Made by a program: the position numbers and the translations under genes | In this document: positions 55,337-64,000 of the stretch, piece by piece | Layout: the number at the start of each line of letters is the position of its first letter | Numbering within the stretch: position 1 is the stretch's first letter | Assembly: GCF_963678635.1 (NCBI RefSeq) | Contig: NC_087067.1 | Location: 37,332,686 to 37,396,685 of the forward strand | Length of the DNA: 64,000 nt | Origin: Symsagittifera roscoffensis | Taxonomy: Eukaryota > Xenacoelomorpha > Acoela > Convolutidae | Reading direction: 5' to 3' | Notes under the pieces: model-generated | What the model saw: the letters and a program-made list of their open reading frames with translations, nothing else | Database searches by the model: none | Told to the model about the DNA's origin: nothing

Positions 55337-57108
55337 ATATTTGGCTGGCTGAAATCAAGTTTTTTTAAAAGAATTTTTGATGCCAATATATCTTTATTTT
55401 CAGCGGTAAAGGCTTGCCAAAACCAAAATTTTTTTAAATCAAAATTTCTAAAAAAAAATATTTTCAAAATGCAATTTATGGTAAATACTTTTTATGGTTT
55501 CAAAACGCAAAATTTTTTAGTGAATAATGGGTCTTATCAGTATTTTGGAAAAACTTTTATTGAGAAAACCTTAAAAACCGTTTTTTGAAAACCCACATCT
55601 CGCAAAAAAAGTAGAACAGCAGCTGGTGATATTAATTATAGTTACGCAACTTTTACAGTTATTCCATCGGTTTTTTCAACTGCACATTTGTTAGCTTGTT
55701 ACAAGTCTGGAAAAACAGAACCGCTCTTAGAAAACAGATCAAACCAAAAAACCAATATCAATTATTTTAACGAAACCTTGCCAGAAGCTGAGTCGGATAA
55801 AGCTTACAATAAAAGCTTACAATAACGTCTATTGACGATTGGCTGAGGTCAGTTTCCTATTTTTCTTTCGTTTTTAACCGTTTTGGCCTAGCAAGTTGTT
55901 TTTCTGGTCTGTTTGAGAACTAAATTTACAGCCAAAATTTTAGGCCAACATCCAAACACTTTTTGATTAGCTTTCTTTTGCATGCGAAAATAACCTCATA
56001 GCTGGGTCTCGGTTCCGCAGATAAGGTGATCAATATACAGAACGCGGCTAGAAACCACAATTAGATATTTTTAGGGAGAGTTATTTACAAGATCGATTAG
56101 AGATGCATTGACTCTTTCCTCGCCTCTGACAGCTCATACTCTGAAATACTAAATTGATATCGGAATAAATTCAATGCGATCAGGGCATTACAGCAGCTAA
56201 AATATCGTTGAAGTTTGCTAACAAAGTCTGTGGGCACCGGGCTTCTAGTTCCGACTTCTCCCGGAAATAACGTCGTTATATCCCAATTTTGGTTGCACGG
56301 GAGGGTTCGGATCCGTCTCGAATGTCGCACTGGACCTTCCGCTTACACAGTTTTGCTTCTGATAAGCACCTTATCGTATCCTCGTGTTACGATAAGAGTC
56401 TCTGTTTTTTTTGCTACAATTTTCTCTCTCTTACGACTTATTTTTATCTGGTTGTGTGTTTTGACTCGTTGTTTGGTCAAAAATGGCCGTTTTTGTTATT
56501 AATCAGAAATGCTACAGTCGAAATTTTGAAAATTTAAAGTTCTGATTCATTCTTAGCCTCTTTTGCACTTTTTTTTCGGTAATAACGTTTTTTTCGTCGT
56601 TTTCAGTGTGTGTCGAGAGGTTTGGCTCTGCCATCCGGGCGAAATGGAACAACGTGACGAATCATGAAATTTTGATTTCTATGAAATAGAGAGATATTGT
56701 TTCCATACGAGAACCGTGTATAAGACATAGGTTGTAGAAGAAAAGAAATTAAAACCAGCTGATGGAGATCGTGATTTTTTTACCATCTTGCTAAAAAAAT
56801 TTTTTCTATCTCGGATCAACAGAGACGGACGAAACAGTATTACATAAAAACCAAAACCTTAGATCGTTACCGAAAAACCTAATGAATTTGAGTTAGCCTT
56901 ACTTAACTAAACTATTTGCCTAGATTTATTTGCGCACCGAAACTTGGTTTCGCTTATCCCGGTTTTCAACTTTTTCAATGAGCATCCGCCTCCCATTTAA
57001 AATTTTCGTACGCGTAGGGGAGAAGGCGTATGTTTATATGTAAAATGTGGAAAAACAATTAATAGAAAGAAAAGGAAAAAATATCATTCATTTAATGAGC
57101 AGTAAATA
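55337..57108. other. Intergenic region, no supported gene
   Basis: AT-rich except for a less AT-rich patch at about 56090-56420 that is open on both strands (for example 56097-56330 on minus, 56215-56502 on plus). Neither frame resembles anything I know. Otherwise no features. Confidence 0.4.
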
Positions 57109-58820
57109 ATGAATGAAAAACTAAATATGACAATTATTATTACCTGTTTTTATGTTTCTCCTAGTGCGCTTAAAACTTACACGTTCTTGTCACTACGAAA
57201 CGTTTTTGATAATATTGTGATACTTCAATTCACGAATTATTTACTTTGTGGCGACTTTAATAATTTTATTTCAAAAAAGCAAAACATTTTCTGACCTGAT
57301 AAGCTTACTAAAGGGTAAAAATCTTTTCCTACAAATTAGGAAACGCTCAACCAGAGGAAGTCTGTCCAGTAATACGTGTAAACATCTGTTTTTTTTCAAA
57401 ATGAAAAGGTTATTACAATGATCTCTAAATGATCACTAAGGGGTGATGTTGAACATATCTTTACAAACATGCAAAAATCAGACATTGTAACAAACTTGAA
57501 TCAGAACCTGAAAGAACTAAGCGAACCTTTAATTAAAAGTTTACTTAATATTAAAACAAAACCTAGCTGAATGAGTTGCCATGAGCTTTTTTTCATAGTT
57601 AAAAAAAGCCAGAAATAATTTTGTTTCATTTTTATCTGAATAAACATCAATTACAAAAACCTCGAAAAAATGGAGAGATAAAGAAGTGAAAAAAGCATCC
57701 TCAAAAAAAAAACACCGGTTTCGAACAATTTTTTCAAAGCTTAACCTTATACCTGAATCTCGAAGCAAATTGGTTCGTTAAATGGTGAGTCAGAAAAATA
57801 GAGCTTTTATCAAATCAAATAGCATATGGAATCCAACAATCACCGTCGTTCCAAAAAAAAATTCTGTCTATACTGATCTAACAAGTGCAAGAAAAAACAA
57901 GGACATGGCACAAAACATCATGAAAATCAACGAATTATACAGCTTTTTCCAAATGATGGGGAGAAGTTGGCGACTAAATTTAAAATTCCGAAGAATTATG
58001 TTTTAGAAAGCAAAAAAAAAACATTGTTTTTAGTAGACATAATGGGAATGGAAAAGTCAAAAGTACTCGAGTCGAGAAAAACTCGTAGACTTAGATACTC
58101 GTAGACTTACTCACTATGACCTGAAAATGGTTTGTCCGGCTTTGATCTCATCAAATTTTTTAGTGTTTAATTTTTCCAGCTACTTCTCAAATTGATAAAA
58201 TTGAACCTCTCTTTGAAGAGGGCAGAGAGCTATTAAATTTACCAGCCAGTTTTTCTACCAGTTATAGGGGAAATTTTTGACTCATTTTGTAATAAACTGT
58301 CAATTATTACAAAATGAGTCAGAAAGTATCAATGATTTCAAAACTGCCAATTTCGATTCAGATCAAAAAGAGGTACAATTGACGCTTTGTTATTCATAAA
58401 AGAACAAATACGTCAAGGTTAGAATTCTAAAATCACAAAGACACATTGCAAAAACTTTTGATACAGTTGACCTAATGCTTTTAATAGAGATATGTGACGC
58501 GAATGTTTCTTTGAGGGAACTGTTTTGGACCTGCTGAAATCTTTTTCAAAAAATCAACAACAAAAAGTTGCCGATAAAACCATTATCAATCTCATGAAAA
58601 TGTAATTTTTGACGTAACATAGTGATCCAATTTTGGCTCGCTTGCTTTCATCGTATATCTAAATGATATTGATCTAGATTAAGAAGTAGGAAGTAATCTG
58701 GTTTTTTATTCTGACGAGACTGTCAAAAAAACAACAGCTCGAAACATTAAGTTAGTCGTATACACCATGATTCGTTGGGCGAAACAGCATGTTGATTAGA
58801 AAAAAACTGACCGTAAATGA
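57109..58820 (+). mobile_element. Decayed non-LTR retrotransposon (endonuclease and reverse transcriptase remnants)
   Basis: 57109-57294 encodes FYVSPSALKTY..YLLCGDFNNFI, the GDFN signature of an APE-type endonuclease. 58351 onward reads FRFRSKRGTIDALLFIKEQI, the start of the reverse-transcriptase palm. 58444-58510 reads AKTFDTVDLMLLIE (the AKAFDTVDH motif). 58640-58725 reads FIVYLNDIDLD..NLVFYSDETVK, where the catalytic FADD box is now FYSDE. RWAKQH follows near 58775. Stops and frameshifts separate the pieces, so it is dead. Order and motifs fit the CR1/Jockey-type group. Confidence 0.75.
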
Positions 58821-61034
58821 AGATATAGAAAAACAATGATACTAATATTATTACAATAATGAAAAATCAGATGTAAAAGCGAATGGACAACAATCGAAGC
58901 GAAACAATCTTTCCGTTACTTAATTTTTCAAATCGACACCTATTTTTTTGTATTATATTGCCAATATTGAATATTGAAATTAGTTTGTGGAGGCTTTGTG
59001 ATATGTATCATATGTTAAAAAATTTTTAGTTATAGATCAACTACTGAAAGGATAAAACGCTTATGTGAAACCCGCTTTACAGTAAGAGTAATTGGCATAC
59101 GCATCAACAGACAAAAGTAAACTAGAAATAGTTGAACTGAAAATCGAACGACTTTTAAAATAATTTGTTTTGAGTGAAGAAATGAGAGCGTAGAAGAAAT
59201 AAGACAACAAAAACGAAAGTTTCACTTTGTTCACTTTGTGTAGTTAATTTTACTGTAAATGGAATCTTTACTGCAAACAAGTTATTCTGATAATTACAAG
59301 TAAATTCAAAACAAACATAACTTAAAACAGAACTTTGACACATTGCCAATTTCCAAGCAACCAGAAATTTGTTAAGAAACAAAAAACGCTGCTGTATAAA
59401 AAGGTTATTTCGTCTGCACTTAATATCATTGCGGAATCCACAATCAGTTACTTAAAGTGCAATCTGTAATCTATTACTATCTTCGCAAAATTATTTTTTG
59501 ATATTTGTTAGTGGATTCCTTATACTGTTAGTGAATTCCTCAAAAATGTTTTTTCATTTTAATGAGCTAGTGATCTCAGCTTAAAACCTTTTTTTTTCAT
59601 CATTTCAGCACATTCTTTTTTCTAAGTAATTCGGAAATCATCATTACAAAAAATTTAAGAAGACAATGGATGGTCGCATGTGAAGTCACCATAGAGACCA
59701 TGACCGATGGCAGCCAAGTTATTAACTGGTCACAGATAGAGGACATCTGGTCAGATATCTAATCCAGAATTTACATAAACGATGGCTGTGAAGTTCTATG
59801 TACATTCTCCAATTATTAGGTATGACTGAAACGGTGAAACTTTTGAAGGGTCAAAATTTGGTTACATACATTAAGCGTAGTTTCAATATAACTGGTAATG
59901 ATATCAGCACCCCCCTACCCCACCTAACATCAGCATCATTTTTATGGTGTAACGAGTGGTGTTGCAAGGTTGAGTATTAACTTTGTTTGAAGACCAAATA
60001 CATCAAATCGTAACCTCCAAGTTTCTTTCTTTAATAAAGTTTTTGTTATAAAATCTGGCGTTGAAGAGGATTCTAATCTAAGTAAGTCTCAAGTATCGAA
60101 AGCTCAGCGATACATGTACTTTTGTACTAAATAAAAAAGATAGTTTCAGGAAATAAATTAAACCAATTCCTAGCACATAACACCATTGAAAACGAAAACA
60201 GAGCCAAAATGTTTGGGCAGAAGTTTAATTTATGCGATTTTTTTGAAAAAAATGGAATAAGAAGAGCCTACTTACGTCAATCTTCTGCCCAACTCAATGT
60301 TCTGAAATTGTTTGCAGATACATAAAACTAAAATCTAGAATTGCACGATTCCTTAATAGAATTCCAATATAGGGATCTTTTCCATTTGCCCCCCCCCCCG
60401 TTGGTGAAAATCTATTAAACATCATGTTGGCACTGGCACCATCAAAGATTATCTGGATCATGACGGAGGGAGGACTACCAGAAAAGATCCCAGCACAGAA
60501 ATATTTTGATTTTCTGGAAAATAAATTAATTTCTAATAACATTTTTCGATATTGATATGTACATTTCTAAAATCAAAGCTCCCTCAATCCATATTGTTAT
60601 CAATGACAATGAAATTATAGTAAATACTAGAATTTAGATTAATAAAAAATTGATATGGGGCAAAATTTGTAGACTTGTTGAATAGATTTTGATGAAATTT
60701 GTATTGACAGTTTAACCGTTTCGAGATTTTTACACGAAAATGAAGTTCATTCTGGGCAAATTGCCATATATTTCTTGTTATTGAAACCATCAATAAATCA
60801 AATCCGTTTGACATAATTATCCGAGAAGCTATTAAGGTAAGCAGATCAAGTGAAGTAAAATTTCAACGAGTCTTGTATAAAAAATAATTGTAAATAATTG
60901 GTTTAAAATATTTAAGCTTCAGTTGATTATTTTTTACTTCTCTTTCAAAAATAGATGCATTTTAAAAGTCGCTTTACTGACCCTTTTTGTTTTAAAAAAG
61001 GAAATAATGTACCATGATTTGTTTGTCTACATCA
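58821..61034. other. Intergenic region, no supported gene
   Basis: AT-rich DNA, perhaps with the eroded 3' end of the retrotransposon. A short C-run is at about 60390. I see no gene, RNA or clear repeat. Confidence 0.4.
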
Positions 61035-61419
61035 CATGGGCGGATTTAGGGGAGGGGTGAAGGGCGTTGAGGGTGGATGCCCACCCCTCAGGAATTCGAC
61101 CCTTTGGTACTTTTTAAAAATCTATTTTTGGACTACCAGCTCTAAAATTTTTCTAATGGTGCCTTTGGCGCCAATATGTACTAATTTTGAAAAGGAGTGC
61201 GCGCCAAAAAAACGCAATTTTTTGATCAAACGTCTTTTGTGACCTGTTTTTGTTCAAAACTTTCCTGCGGTGCAAAATTTGGTCAAAATAGGGTTTTAAT
61301 AGTGTTCTGGGAGTGCTCGGGAAATCAATTTGTTCGACCCAAAAAAAAAGGTCGACAAACTTTTTGAAATTTTATGAAATCCGTCCCCCTTCCTCGAGAA
61401 AATCCTAGATCCGCCCCTG
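61035..61419 (+). mobile_element. hAT-type MITE, 385 bp
   Basis: Ends CATGGGCGGATTTAGG and CTAGATCCGCCCCTG are inverted repeats. The flanks CTACATCA (61027-61034) and GTGCATCA (61420-61427) agree at 6 of 8 positions, an aged 8-bp duplication. Internal sequence (CAGGAATTCGACCC, GCCTTTGGCGCCAATATGTA) matches the element at 54926-55328 in opposite orientation. No transposase. Confidence 0.82.
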
Positions 61420-61541
61420 GTGCATCAAATCTGATGCAATCATTCATAAGTCCGACCGATAGAATACTTGACCTGGCTACTTCTAGTTTATCAGCTGGAA
61501 TTCTTGTCGTGTTTTTTGTTTCGTTTTCGAGCTTATTTTGT

Positions 61542-64000
61542 TCACTTGCAACACTTGCCCTCGTCTTTTTCGGCTTCTTCTTTAGTTAGTTTGAGTCCAT
61601 TGGATCTCTCCTCGTCCTCAGCAATCCACAGCTGTCTGGACAATTCTATCATCGCCTCCAATATATTGTCTCCCTCTTTCGCCGACACCTTTTAAAAAGA
61701 TATTTACAATTAATGCCAAACTGCTGGCAAATTTCTTTTCGCTCAACGAATCTTCAACCCGACTTCTTATGAAAATGATGATTTGTGGAGTGTGAGGATT
61801 TTTTGTTTCGAAGTTAACTTTTTTAGATGATATATTTAATTTAATTTTCATAATCTAAAGCTTAAAATGTTCCTAAAGATTTAATCTAAAGAAACGAGCT
61901 TCGAATCAAAAATACTCACGCGCCGAAGCATCATCTCTAAAATTTTACTGAAAAAAAAGCCTTTCATTTACGTTTATGAATATATACCTGGATGAAGGTG
62001 GCGTCGTAAGTCCTGGCAAGTGTCTCTCCGTCCTCTTTAGGCACATACGGAATCCCTTTTTCAATACACTCGGGAATAGAGTCACTCTTGTTCGCACAGA
62101 TTATAATCGGGATCTTCCTATTGGCTCCCGATTCAATTGTCTCCACCCAATCACGAACGTGCAAGAACGACTGTTCAAATGTGACGTCATAAAGCAAAAT
62201 GGCGCCGTCCGCTCTTCGAAAGTAACTTTTGGCCATCGCTCGGAACCTCTCTTGACCAGCCGTATCCCAAAGCTGCAAGTTTGTCAATTTTCCGTCAATA
62301 TCGAAAGCTTTTGTGTGGAAATCAACTCCTAAAGTTGACGTTATCCTGTTATGGAAATAACCGGTGCAAAGTTGCAAGATGAAGGAACTTTTGCCGACCG
62401 CGGCATCGCCGGCCAGCACTACCCTGTACTGTCTTTCTTGGGCATATTGATGGTTATTTTTAGGTTCCAACTTCTTTCTCAGCTCCTCGTGCGCTTTGTT
62501 CTTTGAAAAATGAACCGGACTTGACGAGAAATGGGATCTATTTTCCGCAGTTGGGGTGTTTCCATGTTCAGTTTGGGGGCTTAGCAGTAAATTGGCAATT
62601 TCACTACATCTTGAACCGTCTAAAACATCTTCTTCGTCAACTATTTGTGACTTTTGTGGCTTCACTAAAATAGTTTCTTGTGACATTTCTGAATTTAAAG
62701 TGTCGTTTGAATCACAACGTGCAGTGTTTTTATGGTCGTTGAGCGGAACTAAGTTCTCGTGTCTGGCTGGAGAAGTCATCGGCATAGTTTCAATTCTTTG
62801 ATCTGAACAATCTAAACTCAAGGGCTTCAGCCGACCTCCATTTTTGCGATTATAAATTTCCGAAGTGTACTCTCGGTTTTCCGAACTCATTTGAATTTCT
62901 TCGTTTAAGGAAGCATGTCGACCGCTCTCATTTGTAGGCTGATGAGACGCCAGCTCATCGTCCACTTCGACTCGGTTTGAGTCGTATCCATTGGACATAC
63001 GGTATGATGATGACGTCATTGAGTTGTTAGGGTGATCACTGGGCCGACAGTTGACCATGGAGATGCTGTCTTCTGGTCTAACGATGTCAGAGAATATTTC
63101 GTCTTCGTTGTCGTAGAAGTTGTTATTGTTGTGGTTATTTCGGTTGTATTGATTCACTTGACTGGCAAAACCAGAGCCTACTAGGCTATATCTAAACCCA
63201 AATAAAGTTTGATTTCAAGTTTCGCCTCATCCATATTTTGCATTCTAACAATTGTTTTATGATAACAATAATTATAATAATATTAAATTCGTTTTCAAGA
63301 AGGAACAGACTTGATTGTTATTTACATAACTCAAAACAACAATAAAAAACTTCCCATCTTGGAAGAACACCAAAAAGGCCAGTTAGCTGCCTATCGAATG
63401 TCTTCATAAATCGAATGGTGTTTTCAGTTTGAAAAGAAATTTTTTCGATCTTAACATGTTGTTAAAAAATCCGCACTTCTTTTTTGAACAAAGTAAGGTA
63501 CTTCAAATTAATAAAATTTTCTTGCAAAAAAAATATATGAGTTATGCTTGAATATTAGGTATTCGAAGCTGATTTGAAAAATAATTCTGAGAGTATTAAA
63601 CTGCTAGATGATTTTTTGAAAAACTGACCTTCCCGAATCGCTCTCGTCGTTAAAGTCTCCACCGAACTTCCCTGTGTGACAACTAAATGACCTCCTCGCA
63701 GCCGCCGCCAACTCTGCTTGCAACGACGCCTCGTCACTCGCACACGAACGCCGAGAGAAATGCGAGTTAGGCGACGCCGAACGACTCAAAATCCGAATTG
63801 CCGACTGGTTTTGCTCCAACTGGAAGGTCAACTCGTCACTCGTGTCGTGGAGTCGTTTATTCGATTCGTGCATCGTGTTTAACTTCCGAGACAAATGCAC
63901 GACTTCTTCTTGGTAAGTTCGGGCAGCTTCTTTTTCTTGAGCTATCAACATTTGCTGCTGTTCGAATTTGTTGTTCATTTTGGCCATTTCGGCTCTAAGA
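61542..64000 (-). CDS. RASEF: RASEF/Rab45-like large Rab GTPase (C-terminal part)
   Basis: Exons in reading order: 64000-63629 (continues past the window edge), 63191-61988 and 61688-61542 (stop TGA). Phases agree at both joins. The first exon is a coiled coil (KFEQQQMLIAQEKEAARTYQ.., LSRKLNTMHESNKRLHDTSD). The second has a Ser/Asn/Asp-rich linker with a poly-Asn run, then the G domain: GDAAVGKSS (P loop), TLGVDFHTK (switch I), DTAGQERFRAMAKSYFRRAD (switch II with catalytic Gln) and NKSD. The last exon supplies VSAKEGDN and ends GKCCK, a double-cysteine prenylation site. Human RASEF has EF hands, coiled coil and a Rab domain in that order; EF hands would lie outside the window. Rab44 and CRACR2A are related alternatives. 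The linker-plus-Rab layout and SYFRRADGAILLYDV favour RASEF. Confidence 0.88.
61689..61987 (-). other. RASEF-like intron (last)
   Basis: 299-base AT-rich intron with donor CAG|GTATAT and acceptor TTTTTAAAAG, phase 0. No other feature. Confidence 0.7.
63192..63628 (-). other. RASEF-like intron between coiled-coil and linker exons
   Basis: 437-base AT-rich intron: donor AAG|GTCAGT, acceptor GGGTTTAG. The acceptor was chosen because it is the only nearby AG that keeps the frame (one base completing an Arg codon). No other feature. Confidence 0.55.

Overview
The window is nuclear DNA from an animal, probably an AT-rich marine or other aquatic invertebrate. Genes are split by long introns with GT..AG borders. 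The proteins recognised (TBC1D25, HRD1/synoviolin, RASEF/Rab45) are metazoan or eukaryotic cell-biology genes, and intergenic and intronic DNA is full of short dispersed repeats. The exact phylum cannot be fixed from the sequence.

Layout: (1) 164-7512 (+), the 3' part of a TBC1D25 Rab-GAP gene (three exons, LC3-interacting motif kept). (2) 7513-11600, gene-poor DNA with a 500-bp tandem duplication and a degenerate tRNA-like element. (3) 11833-13530 (+), a complete, intronless HRD1/SYVN1 ER-membrane RING ubiquitin ligase with an upstream TATA box. (4) About 14.4-44.6 kb (+), a multi-exon gene I do not recognise; its exons join in phase and end in a basic, triple-cysteine CAAX-like tail. Four of its exons lie in a 7.7-kb head-to-tail tandem duplication (19314-27016 and 27017-34713). 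The second copy begins inside an exon. (5) 44.6-50.4 kb, repeats, tRNA-like fragments, a minisatellite and two weak exon candidates. (6) 50421-54671 (-), one uninterrupted 1416-codon frame for a protein with a single membrane segment and a very long charged, Ser/Lys/Asp/Glu-rich tail. (7) 54.9-61.4 kb, two hAT-type MITEs with the same terminal inverted repeats and a decayed non-LTR retrotransposon (57.1-58.8 kb). (8) 61542-64000 (-), the C-terminal half of a RASEF-like Rab GTPase, cut by the window edge.

The recognised genes have separate jobs (autophagy/Rab33-type GAP, ERAD, large Rab GTPase), although two concern Rab/membrane traffic. There is no operon-like arrangement. I found no CRISPR array, rRNA or convincing intact tRNA gene. 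The best candidates for something new are the unrecognised prenylated-tail gene with its intragenic duplication, and the 1416-codon membrane/disordered protein. All coordinates, splice sites and phases were worked out by eye; no alignment or database search was possible.
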